The notes under the pieces: model-generated
Told to the model about the DNA's origin: nothing
Seen by the model: only the letters and a program-made list of their open reading frames with translations
Databases searched by the model: none
Translations under genes and position numbers: made by a program
Shown: one piece after another, positions 7,706-13,001 of the stretch
Position numbering within the stretch: position 1 is the stretch's first letter
Layout: every line of letters begins with the position of its first letter
Origin: a virus
Strand: one strand, 5' to 3'
DNA: 29,134 nt
IMG/VR virus record: IMGVR_UViG_3300031758_000419
Location: 1 to 29,134 of that record

Positions 7706-7821
7706 TTAATCAATCTTTTTAATTCAAAGTATAAATGTGCAGTTAAATAAATAAAACAAGCTAAAGGAACGCTAATAAGAATAAACTTTAGCAATTCGTA
7801 AATAAATGTTAATAGTTTCAT
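7702..7821 (-). CDS. 39-residue single-span membrane micro-protein
   Basis: The ORF encodes a short leader, a hydrophobic stretch of about 22 residues (roughly 5-29, with LLKFILISVPLACFIYL) and a basic tail ending in ELKRLIK, so it probably spans the inner membrane once. Both ends show ATGA overlaps: its ATG lies on the stop of the upstream gene and its stop lies on the ATG of the downstream gene. This double coupling and the AAACT-ATG context make it a believable gene despite its size. Its role is unknown. In the early block a membrane micro-protein might act on the host envelope or on superinfection, but nothing in the sequence proves this. Confidence 0.68.
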   Translation of the reverse strand: MKLLTFIYELLKFILISVPLACFIYLTAHLYFELKRLIK

Positions 7822-8552
7822 AGTTTGTTTTGTAAAAATAGGTACAAAGTATATCTTTTGCACTCGTTTTTTATAAATATTTCATTGTTTAATTTCTCCA
7901 AGTCCTTTTGAGTTTTAGCAGTTACCTTGTAATGTGCTATAATCTTTTTCTTTATTTGGTCTGCTTTATCTGGACTTAGATTATCCTTGTTTAATTCCTT
8001 TCGTTTCCATAGTATGTCAAAAGCCATCGTATTTAGTAACTCCCAGCCTCTTTTAGCAGACTTATCCCAATTTTCGTACAATGCCTCAATAACTTCATCA
8101 TCTTGTATTTTAGGTATCTCTACTGCTTGTGGTTCTACATAAGTCTTTTGTCTTACTTGTAAAGCTATTGGCTTATATGCTGCCATTACATCACCAAAAA
8201 ATTTAGGTGTAAACATAATTGCCTTGTCAACTGATAATTTTCCTATTGCGTATAGTTCAAATGCTACTCCAAGTTCCTTTAGTTTGTAATTTCCGTAATT
8301 TTTTATAACAAATTCGCAAATGAACTGAAATACTTCTATTGTTGGTGTTTGGCATCCGCTTAGTGCAACACAGGTCTTTAAGTGTTCCTTAACCTCTATT
8401 GGTGAACATCGACCAACACTCATAGTATCTAAAGCAAATACAACCTTTAATTCATCTGGTTCAAGTTTGTTATAGATTTCTAAGTGCAATAGTTTCTCGT
8501 TCTGAGTAAGAGAGTTTATGGCTTGTGGTAATACTTCTGTTAATAATTTCAT
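7818..8552 (-). CDS. Phage protein of unknown function, probably replication-linked
   Basis: 244 residues, soluble and mostly helical. A recognisable stretch is YGNYKLKELGVAFELYAIGK (86-105) followed by FGDVMAAYKPIALQVR near 119-134, a pattern I associate with a protein encoded just after the replication gene in Bacteroidota phages. The C-terminal part (about 185-235) is very basic and helical. It begins 83 bases inside the 3' end of the upstream replication gene, in another frame, so translation may be coupled; no better in-frame start follows before residue 44. A helicase-loader or adaptor role would suit the place but is only inference. No catalytic motif is visible. Confidence 0.75.
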   Translation of the reverse strand: MKLLTEVLPQAINSLTQNEKLLHLEIYNKLEPDELKVVFALDTMSVGRCSPIEVKEHLKTCVALSGCQTPTIEVFQFICEFVIKNYGNYKLKELGVAFELYAIGKLSVDKAIMFTPKFFGDVMAAYKPIALQVRQKTYVEPQAVEIPKIQDDEVIEALYENWDKSAKRGWELLNTMAFDILWKRKELNKDNLSPDKADQIKKKIIAHYKVTAKTQKDLEKLNNEIFIKNECKRYTLYLFLQNKL

Positions 8553-9120
8553 CGTTCCAAGATTTGTTGTTTAAAAATGTTTCAGGGTTTTTACGGAATT
8601 GCTTGTCTGGTACTGATTGCTTGTAAAGGTCAAGATAATTCATTGCATTTTGCCTTTCATCATCAGTTAATTTATTCCACTTCTTTTTTAGTTTTTGCTT
8701 ATCACCTACCTTTTTATCATATTCATTCCAAAACCATTCGAAATCTATATTTATATCTTCATTTATAGTTATAGTTCTATTTTCAGTTTCAGTTTCCATA
8801 TGCTTAGCATATGCTTCGCTAGTGCTTTCTTTTTTAGGTGATTTAGCGTTATTTCTCCTACTTTCACTAAATTTTTGCCTTCTAATGGTTTCATTATACA
8901 TTCTATCGTTGTAGTATAAACCATCATCAAATTTAAATTTATCCCATATTTCACTATCATATGCTTTACAAATGCTTAGCATATCCTTTTCACTTAATTT
9001 GCCTTTTTGATGTTGTAAGCACAAAAGTCTAATGTATTTTCCGACCTGTTCATTATCCATTGTAAAAGTGCCACTAAGAAAATCGCTTGTGTAAAATAAC
9101 ACCGCTGGGTCTTTAGCCAT
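8470..9120 (-). CDS. Replication initiation-type protein (DUF1376-like N-terminus)
   Basis: 216 residues from ATG at 9120. The N-terminus, with KDPAVLFYTSDFLSGT (3-18), NEQVGKYIRLLCLQHQKG (23-40) and SEKDML (43-48), is the winged-helix-like domain typical of phage replication organisers of this phylum. A low-complexity linker (about 92-125) leads to a second domain with FEWFWNEYDKK (127-137), WNKLTDDER (148-156) and NPETFLNNKSWNDE (178-191), also seen in phage replication proteins. An earlier in-frame ATG at 9147 exists, but it lies inside the hairpin leader, and the family normally starts with MAKDP. The protein probably recognises the origin and recruits the host helicase; no helicase or polymerase of its own is seen. 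A structured leader ends right at its start codon. Confidence 0.87.
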   Translation of the reverse strand: MAKDPAVLFYTSDFLSGTFTMDNEQVGKYIRLLCLQHQKGKLSEKDMLSICKAYDSEIWDKFKFDDGLYYNDRMYNETIRRQKFSESRRNNAKSPKKESTSEAYAKHMETETENRTITINEDINIDFEWFWNEYDKKVGDKQKLKKKWNKLTDDERQNAMNYLDLYKQSVPDKQFRKNPETFLNNKSWNDEIINRSITTSHKLSYSERETIALRNL

Positions 9121-9204
9121 AAAATAAAAAAGGCTCTCGGCATCCACCCCAGTAGGATTAGGGTTTCAGCTTTGAGCCAATAAGTTTTAGTTAGGATATC
9201 CTAC
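9121..9204 (-). terminator. Terminator-like or attenuator-like leader before the replication gene
   Basis: Minus-strand RNA from this stretch can form GGCTC (9178-9174) with GAGCC (9136-9132), followed at once by a U-rich run (9131-9121) that touches the ATG at 9120. Upstream a competing pair GTAGGAT (9204-9198) with ATCCTAC (9159-9153) would enclose the first arm. A 12-base palindrome TAGGATATCCTA occupies 9192-9203. The arrangement resembles an attenuator, but the five-pair stem with a long loop is weak, so it could also be a translational or origin structure. Confidence 0.45.
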
Positions 9205-9224
9205 ATCCTTTGTACGAAGATAAA

Positions 9225-9419
9225 CTAATTAACCGAATATTGTGCCACTTGTTTTTTGTTTTTTAGCTTAACAATGGTAGTTTTTATGTTCATTCCATCG
9301 TTTCTAAGGTCAGCTATTCGTGCTGCTAATCTAAAGCAACCGAACTTGTTAAGTGCATCAATAGGGGTTAACTTTCTACCTTTATTTAGGTAGTTTGCGA
9401 TTTGTGTTGTTTGACTCAT
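9225..9419 (-). CDS. Small helix-turn-helix protein (HTH_55-like)
   Basis: 64 residues. The sequence LTPIDALNKFGCFRLAARI (about 17-35), followed by DLRNDGMNIKT (37-47), is the pattern of the small helix-turn-helix domain often found in phages, where an A-L-FG-RLAARI helix pair precedes a short wing. The C-terminus is basic and ends in QYSVN. It probably binds DNA as a small regulator or replication accessory; its target is unknown. It lies between the SSB-like gene and the replication gene, and its stop is about 100 bases before the next start, with the hairpin leader in between. The ATG has the ACT-ATG context shared with other early genes. Confidence 0.84.
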   Translation of the reverse strand: MSQTTQIANYLNKGRKLTPIDALNKFGCFRLAARIADLRNDGMNIKTTIVKLKNKKQVAQYSVN

Positions 9420-9471
9420 AGTTGTAGTTTTTAAATTTGCGCTTAACGTTTTCGCCCAACGAGGGGTTGTT

Positions 9472-9744
9472 TTAGAATGGTAAATCGTCTTCGCTTTCTT
9501 GTTGGTTTACTGCAAATTCCTTTTTAGCAGTTGGTGCATTATATGAAACTTGCTTACCTCTACCACAATAGTTTTTCTTTGCTTTTTCGGCTCTTTCCTC
9601 TTGTGATTGGTTGTTCCATACTGTGTGTGTGTTTCCTTTCTCGTCTGGTTCTTTTAGGAAATCGGTAGCTACGTTTGCGTAATGCTTACCATTTTTGGCT
9701 TCTTTCCAATTAATTTCTTGTTTGCAAATGTTTAATACAATCAT
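9472..9744 (-). CDS. SSB-like protein with acidic C-terminal tip
   Basis: 90 residues. The last residues, SEDDLPF, match the acidic tip of bacterial single-stranded DNA-binding proteins (consensus DDDIPF), which recruits recombination and replication partners. The N-terminal two thirds (IVLNICKQEINWKEAKNGKH and the following KTHTVW-like and CGRGKQ segments) is short for a classical OB fold of about 110 residues but has alternating strands and basic and aromatic residues suited to binding DNA. It is close to a Bet annealase gene, and annealases are known to work with the cognate SSB tip. I infer an SSB role from tip plus context; the core is not one I can place with certainty. Confidence 0.72.
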   Translation of the reverse strand: MIVLNICKQEINWKEAKNGKHYANVATDFLKEPDEKGNTHTVWNNQSQEERAEKAKKNYCGRGKQVSYNAPTAKKEFAVNQQESEDDLPF

Positions 9745-9749
9745 TGTTT

Positions 9750-9926
9750 TTAGTTTTCGTGTTTATTAATTTGATTTTGTTCTAATGCTATTTCATTTTG
9801 TCTATCTTGTTCTTTTTCCTCCTCGTCTTCTTCTTCATCTTCCCAATCGCAATGCTCTAAACAATCAGGACAAATATCAATTTCAGTAAAGTCGGTTTCT
9901 GCTCCGCAGCAAGTTGAATAAGGCAT
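9750..9926 (-). CDS. 58-residue zinc-finger-like acidic protein
   Basis: The N-terminus holds CC at 6-7, then CPDC at 19-22 and HC at 25-26, a possible metal site of one zinc. Residues 28-41 are almost all aspartate and glutamate (WEDEEEDEEEKEQD), and the C-terminus is rich in glutamine and asparagine. It lies with 2 bases of separation from the gene upstream and 5 bases from the gene downstream, so it is part of the early operon. Acidic proteins of this kind sometimes mimic DNA and block DNA-binding enzymes, but here that is only a thought. I do not recognise the family. Confidence 0.7.
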   Translation of the reverse strand: MPYSTCCGAETDFTEIDICPDCLEHCDWEDEEEDEEEKEQDRQNEIALEQNQINKHEN

Positions 9927-9928
9927 AA

Positions 9929-10174
9929 TTAATCGTTTAAATAGTTTTCAAATACTTCAAATTTATCTGCCAACATTTTGTAAGGAATGTAGTTCCTTTT
10001 AGGTTGGTCTAATAATTCTGGAAAATATCTAAGTTTATGTTTTTTAAGTTCATCCTTTGCTGCGTTTAATCTATCCATCATTTCTTTTGCGTTTTGTGGG
10101 TAGCTTGTATCTACTTTGTAATTCCAGAACTTAACATTTTCCCTTAAGTCCCATAATTTGTTTATTGGTGTCAT
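9929..10174 (-). CDS. Small helical protein of unknown function
   Basis: 81 residues, with a long charged helix at about 28-46 (EMMDRLNAAKDELKKHKL) and a second helix at the end. No membrane segment, cysteine motif or known domain is seen. The start overlaps the stop of the Bet gene as ATGA (10174-10171), so its translation is most likely coupled to that of the annealase and it may be a recombination accessory. That role is inferred from coupling only. Confidence 0.7.
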   Translation of the reverse strand: MTPINKLWDLRENVKFWNYKVDTSYPQNAKEMMDRLNAAKDELKKHKLRYFPELLDQPKRNYIPYKMLADKFEVFENYLND

Positions 10175-10890
10175 AAAGTTTGTTTTTTCTTGGTAAATAA
10201 TTTAGTTACATCCTTAGTTGCAAGTTCGCTATTAAGTGCGTAAAGTTGGCTTAATTCGGTAGTATTTATGCACAAATCAATAGCTAATTCCAAGTCCTCT
10301 AAATTTTCGTGGGTCTTAATGTAAGCTGGGTTTTCTTCTGTTGATTGTGCCATTTCATCTCCTGTATAAAGTCCGCTTAAATCTTGTGGGTAAGCCTTTC
10401 TTAAAGCTAATGCTTCTGCAACTTTACTTAGCATTGTATGTGGCATCTTCGCCCATAAACCCATTGCTTTGCCATCGTTTGTTCTTTGGCAATATTCATC
10501 CCAGTATGCAACTCCAACGGCTGCCTCATACCTTGTATCGCCATTAAACCTAAATACTGAAACCTTACAGGAAACTAACTTACCATCTTGTTCTACAAAG
10601 ATTGGTTCGCTTTGACCACCATAGTTTCCACTTCTTTCAGCGATAACTCGGAAGCCATCAATACTTGTTTGAATTGTCATTTTTTTACCCCATCCAGTTG
10701 GTGTTTTTACGTTCCTGTGGATGCAATAAATTTGCCTTGATAAAGCATCAAGTCCTGTTCTTTGCGCTTGATAAAGAAAGAGTTTTAGTTCGTCAACTGT
10801 TGCCTCTGGAGCAATCTGTGATTTAACTAACTCTACTTGGTCTTTCGTGTACGAAAGTTGTGGCTTTTTAGCCAGTTGTTGTTCGTTCAT
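10171..10890 (-). CDS. bet: Bet/RecT-family single-strand annealing protein
   Basis: 239 residues. The protein anneals complementary single strands during phage recombination and concatemer formation. Family landmarks are LSYTKDQVELVKSQIAP (12-28), DELKLFLYQAQRTGLDALSR (33-52 region), QIYCIHR (53-59), the TIQTSIDGFRVIAERSG block (72-88), LWAKMPHTMLSKVAEALALR (145-164) and AYPQDLSGLYTGDEM (166-180). These follow the Redbeta order, and the length is close to lambda Bet (261 residues). No partner exonuclease (RecE, YqaJ or lambda Exo type) is seen in the window, whereas an SSB-like gene and ninG lie close by. The leader CCAACCAAT before ATG resembles that of the first gene of this block. Confidence 0.95.
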   Translation of the reverse strand: MNEQQLAKKPQLSYTKDQVELVKSQIAPEATVDELKLFLYQAQRTGLDALSRQIYCIHRNVKTPTGWGKKMTIQTSIDGFRVIAERSGNYGGQSEPIFVEQDGKLVSCKVSVFRFNGDTRYEAAVGVAYWDEYCQRTNDGKAMGLWAKMPHTMLSKVAEALALRKAYPQDLSGLYTGDEMAQSTEENPAYIKTHENLEDLELAIDLCINTTELSQLYALNSELATKDVTKLFTKKKQTL

Positions 10891-10941
10891 ATTGGTTGGT
10901 TTTAGAGTTTAAAATTAGGTACTTTAGTGTTAATAACCAAA

Positions 10942-11379
10942 TTAAACAAGCACATTTAAGTTGAAAACATCCTTTTTTATGGTATCATCAAACTTATTTG
11001 ACAATTGACCTCTAATCTTTGAGATTGAATGTAGAACTGTTGTCCTGTCCCTATTGAAGATTTGTGCTATTTCCTCGCCATTTAACTCGGTTTTTTCCTT
11101 AGTTAAATACATAGTCATTTGCCTTGCTAATGTAACTTCCTCGCCTCTATATTTGGACATTAATTGTCCATATTTTATTTGATAGTAATTACACACTTTT
11201 TCGGCTATTTGCACTGCATACTCTTTCTGTTCTTCTTTGCTCATTCTTGTTGTTTTTATGTTTAAATGTTGGTCTAATAGGTCTTTTAGCCTGTTAATTT
11301 CTTTCTTTAATTCTTTGTTTTTATCTCGCAAAACCTCTATTTCAAGTTCTGCCATATATGTTTTATGTACTTCTCTCAT
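10942..11379 (-). CDS. Protein with DnaA domain IV-like helix-turn-helix
   Basis: 145 residues. The first 40 residues are a charged helix (LEIEVLRDKNKELKKEINRL cut by Leu repeats), probably a coiled coil. Residues about 50-135 match the DnaA DNA-binding domain: VTLARQMTMYLTKE (82-95), LNGEEIAQIFN (99-109) and the signature DRTTVLHSISKIRG (111-124), close to the D-HTTV-HA motif that contacts DnaA boxes. The AAA+ ATPase domain of cellular DnaA is absent. It could bind DnaA-box-like sequences in the phage origin, guide host DnaA, or compete with it. Its ATG shares a base with the upstream stop (TAATG at 11381-11377). No DnaA box could be identified with confidence. Confidence 0.87.
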   Translation of the reverse strand: MREVHKTYMAELEIEVLRDKNKELKKEINRLKDLLDQHLNIKTTRMSKEEQKEYAVQIAEKVCNYYQIKYGQLMSKYRGEEVTLARQMTMYLTKEKTELNGEEIAQIFNRDRTTVLHSISKIRGQLSNKFDDTIKKDVFNLNVLV

Positions 11380-11675
11380 TAGAAATGTAAAAGGTTAATT
11401 GGGAGCATAAACTCCTCAGTTAATGTATAAAGGTCAAGGATTAGAAAATGATAGCTTTTAAGGATTCTGCGTTGTATGTCATTCATTCGTGCAATCTTAA
11501 TTAGTAAATCTTCCTCGCTAATCATTGTTCTTGTAGTATCCAATCCTCGCCTCCATTCCGATAAATCAGCCTCAAATAGATTTTGCCTTCCTTGTGCTTC
11601 CTTTAGCAGCTGGAGTAGTATTGTTGCTCTTTGGTGCAACTTTAGTTGTTTGGCTTGATAGATTAGTTTGCTCAT
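11379..11675 (-). CDS. Helical protein of unknown function
   Basis: 98 residues, largely helical; the second half contains IARMNDIQRRILKSYHFLILD (cut by a turn) and ends in a hydrophobic stretch. Its first 104 bases overlap the 3' end of the ribbon-helix-helix gene in another frame, an unusually long overlap. An in-frame ATG at 11522 would avoid this, giving 47 residues, so the start is uncertain. The stop is coupled (TAATG) to the DnaA-like gene, which argues that the frame itself is translated. No known motif is recognised. Confidence 0.6.
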   Translation of the reverse strand: MSKLIYQAKQLKLHQRATILLQLLKEAQGRQNLFEADLSEWRRGLDTTRTMISEEDLLIKIARMNDIQRRILKSYHFLILDLYTLTEEFMLPINLLHF

Positions 11676-11790
11676 ATTGTTTTAGGATTTTATAAACCAA
11701 CTTACTTAAGGTTATGCCTTTGGAGTCGGCTTCGGTTTGTAGGTTAGTTTTAATTTGGTTCGTTACTAATGTCGTTATTAGGGTTTTCAT
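11572..11790 (-). CDS. Putative ribbon-helix-helix DNA-binding protein
   Basis: 72 residues. The N-terminal half has a short strand (LITTLVTN, 4-11), a helix, a turn at SKGIT and a second helix LSKLVYKILKQYE (28-40), which fits the strand-helix-helix plan of Arc/CopG regulators. The C-terminal half is low-complexity and basic, rich in T, S, P and K (for example KSNNTTPAAKGSTRK), and lies over the start of the next gene. Proteins of this class act as small repressors; the palindromes in the control region at 12313-12424 are possible targets, which is an inference. The start overlaps the end of the preceding 53-codon gene by 41 bases. Confidence 0.66.
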   Translation of the reverse strand: MKTLITTLVTNQIKTNLQTEADSKGITLSKLVYKILKQYEQTNLSSQTTKVAPKSNNTTPAAKGSTRKAKSI

Positions 11791-11911
11791 AGATTGATTT
11801 GATGCCTCTTGCTAAATTTAAACAGGCTTGAACTGTTTCTCTTACATAGCCTTCTGGCATATTAACTAATTGGGTTTCTAATGTTTTGATGTAAATGTCA
11901 ATTGGTGTCAT
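11750..11911 (-). CDS. 53-residue early protein of unknown function
   Basis: The ORF starts ATG at 11911 and reads MTPIDIYIKTLETQL at its N-terminus, followed by a helix around GYVRETVQACLNLARGI and an asparagine-rich tail. It overlaps the ribbon-helix-helix start by 41 bases and lies one base after the stop of the upstream membrane micro-protein, as expected for a packed operon. Composition is protein-like and no cysteine, membrane or nucleotide motif is visible. I do not recognise it. Confidence 0.6.
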   Translation of the reverse strand: MTPIDIYIKTLETQLVNMPEGYVRETVQACLNLARGIKSIYENPNNDISNEPN

Positions 11912-11912
11912 A

Positions 11913-12041
11913 CTAAATGTTTTGAAGGATTGCGGTAATTAAAAATGCAATGCATACAATGATAAATGCATACATAGGTTTGATGCTTTCGGCTTGGTAG
12001 CGTTCATTAGCCTTTTCCTGTGGTGTTTTTAGTTTGTTCAT
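11913..12041 (-). CDS. 42-residue single-span membrane protein, first gene of the early block
   Basis: The N-terminal 20 residues are polar and charged (KLKTPQEKANERYQAE), followed by a single hydrophobic segment PMYAFIIVCIAFLITAIL (about 23-40) at the very end. This is the plan of a small membrane protein with a cytoplasmic head and a C-terminal anchor. It is the first gene after the best promoter in the window, so it should be made early and in quantity. Early tail-anchored micro-proteins in phages often act against superinfecting phages or on host envelope proteins, but no motif here supports a particular activity. The leader AACAACCAAT-ATG resembles that of the Bet gene. Confidence 0.68.
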   Translation of the reverse strand: MNKLKTPQEKANERYQAESIKPMYAFIIVCIAFLITAILQNI

Positions 12042-12064
12042 ATTGGTTGTTTTGGTTTAGAAAT

Positions 12065-12098
12065 CAAAGATAGGGTAAAACCTTATATCTTTACCAAA
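12065..12098 (-). promoter_or_regulatory. Early promoter, Bacteroidota -33/-7 type
   Basis: On the minus strand TTTG (12098-12095), a 22-base spacer, then TATCTTTG (12072-12065), a full match to TAnnTTTG. The transcript would begin around 12058-12061, leaving about 20 bases before ATG at 12041. It is the only clear promoter at the head of the early block and lies downstream of two terminators, which makes it the best supported promoter here. Confidence 0.7.
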
Positions 12099-12312
12099 CA
12101 ATGCAAGTATTTTCTATAAATGTGATGAACGGCAAATAATAGGGATAAATGGTTCAATATGACTTATAAGGGACAAATATGTACCAAAAAGTGCGTTTTA
12201 TGACACATTATCGTACGAATAAATGTTACTTTAATACATAAAAGTATAACAAGTGTACGGCTATTATACTATTCGTGAACACTATCAAAACTTGAACAGT
12301 TTACATTTTTTG

Positions 12313-12340
12313 ATAATAGAGTAGTATTACTACTAATTAT
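12313..12340. repeat. Dyad centred on AGTAGTATTACTACT
   Basis: The perfect 15-base palindrome AGTAGTA-T-TACTACT (12320-12334) is flanked by a second pair, ATAAT (12313-12317) and ATTAT (12336-12340). It lies about 220 bases upstream of the early promoter. The symmetry suits a dimeric repressor or an origin-binding protein; the small DNA-binding proteins of the early block are candidates. Confidence 0.6.
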
Positions 12341-12395
12341 GTCAAGTTATAGCTTTACTTTATCAATCAATAAAAGTTATCTAATAAGGCAACTT

Positions 12396-12433
12396 TGAGC
12401 CGTATTTGATTGACAATCGGCTCATATTTGATT
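12396..12433. repeat. Inverted repeat TGAGCCG/CGGCTCA with direct repeats TATTTGATT
   Basis: TGAGCCG (12396-12402) pairs with CGGCTCA (12418-12424), seven perfect pairs with a 15-base loop. The nonamer TATTTGATT follows each arm, at 12403-12411 and 12425-12433, so inverted and direct repeats are interlaced. There is no U-run after the stem in either direction, which speaks against a terminator and for a protein-binding or origin element. Confidence 0.6.
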
Positions 12434-12436
12434 TAT

Positions 12437-12468
12437 AAAAAACCCCCACTATGGAAATAGCGAGGGTT
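12437..12468 (-). terminator. Intrinsic terminator, 12-pair stem
   Basis: Minus-strand RNA forms AACCCTCGCTAT (12468-12457), loop TTCC, ATAGTGGGGGTT (12452-12441), all 12 positions paired with two G-U wobbles, followed by TTTTTT. It closes the lysis transcription unit as the second of two tandem terminators. The descending arm and U-run resemble those of the other two terminators. Confidence 0.88.
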
Positions 12469-12505
12469 AAACCTAAGTTCTCCAATATGAAAGCCAAAGA
12501 TATAT

Positions 12506-12533
12506 AAAAAACCCCACCTTTTTAGGGATGGGG
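12506..12533 (-). terminator. Intrinsic terminator directly after the lysis block
   Basis: Minus-strand RNA pairs CCCCA (12533-12529) and CC with GG and TGGGG (12515-12511 region), with a bulged T and an A-rich loop, then TTTTTT and TATATA. It begins about 16 bases after the stop of the zincin-like gene and is backed up by a stronger hairpin 40 bases on. Confidence 0.8.
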
Positions 12534-12549
12534 AACTATGAACGAACAA

Positions 12550-12819
12550 CTATTTAGAACCATCTTGTAATGGTGTATCATTAGAATTATCTACTCTCCT
12601 GTAACCTTGTTTCCAGAGTATGTTACATAAAGTTACGCTTTTCTCAATTATTGATTCTTCTTCATCCATAGGATTCAATAAATGTAAACACTCGTGAATC
12701 ATTATTTCAAGATGCTTTTTTCCTTTTAGCCGTGAGTCAATATAAACCACACCATCACTTTCAGCAATGCCGTGAGCCTGTTCCCTTCCTAATTTCCTAT
12801 GTATAATTTTAATCTTCAT
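12550..12819 (-). CDS. Small zincin-like putative metallopeptidase
   Basis: 89 residues. IMIHECLHLL (39-48) contains HECLH, a match to the HExxH zinc motif (H42, E43, H46), and the following acidic helix DEEESIIEK (52-60) could give the third ligand as in gluzincins. Before it, VVYIDSRLKGKKHLE (24-38) resembles the strand-helix that precedes the motif in small phage zincins. At under 90 residues it has no prodomain or binding region. It is the last gene of the lysis block, overlaps the upstream gene by 11 bases and is followed by tandem terminators. It might process a host or phage protein, or the metal site may be structural. I recognise the fold pattern but not a named family. Confidence 0.75.
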   Translation of the reverse strand: MKIKIIHRKLGREQAHGIAESDGVVYIDSRLKGKKHLEIMIHECLHLLNPMDEEESIIEKSVTLCNILWKQGYRRVDNSNDTPLQDGSK

Positions 12820-13000
12820 CTTTCAATAAAGCTAAATCTGGTCTATCAATCTCTTTGAATATAAGTTTCTCGCCACCTCTAATCTTACCTAAGGTGTTTT
12901 TAATCTCTTGTTCTAAGTTGTGCAATTCAATTAGTTTAGCAACCAACCATTGCTCTTGTTGTAGTGATGTCAATTTTGCGAAGTTTTTAGGGTATCTCAT
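12809..13000 (-). CDS. Small helical protein of unknown function
   Basis: 63 residues with a leucine-rich amphipathic helix (LQQEQWLVAKLIELHNLEQE, about 13-32) and a basic-acidic tail. No motif is recognised. It lies one base after the metallophosphoesterase stop and overlaps the zincin-like start by 11 bases, so the three genes form one translational chain. Confidence 0.65.
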   Translation of the reverse strand: MRYPKNFAKLTSLQQEQWLVAKLIELHNLEQEIKNTLGKIRGGEKLIFKEIDRPDLALLKDED

Positions 13001-13001
13001 A

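Larger units (their letters stand above)
12042..12549. other. 508-base noncoding control region between the lysis and early blocks
   Basis: No convincing gene is present on either strand. It holds two terminators at its upstream end (12506-12533, 12437-12468), an inverted repeat with flanking direct repeats (12396-12433), a dyad (12313-12340), a CGTACG core inside TTATCGTACGAATAA near 12210 and a strong Bacteroidota-type promoter at 12065-12098. Such a region in a phage with all genes on one strand is the best place for the early control switch and possibly for the replication origin; the origin role is inferred only from the DnaA-like and replication genes downstream. Confidence 0.75.

Noticed and set aside
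8769-8960. 63-codon minus-strand frame inside the replication gene
   Set aside because: It is another frame of the replication gene, whose own frame has family motifs throughout this stretch.
9424-9471. CGTT...AACG hairpin before the HTH gene
   Set aside because: Four pairs only and no U-run; too weak to call a terminator or regulatory structure.
12181-12243. Short plus-strand frame starting ATGTACCAAAAAGTGCG in the control region
   Set aside because: Only 20 codons, no promoter or context on the plus strand, all other genes on the minus strand.
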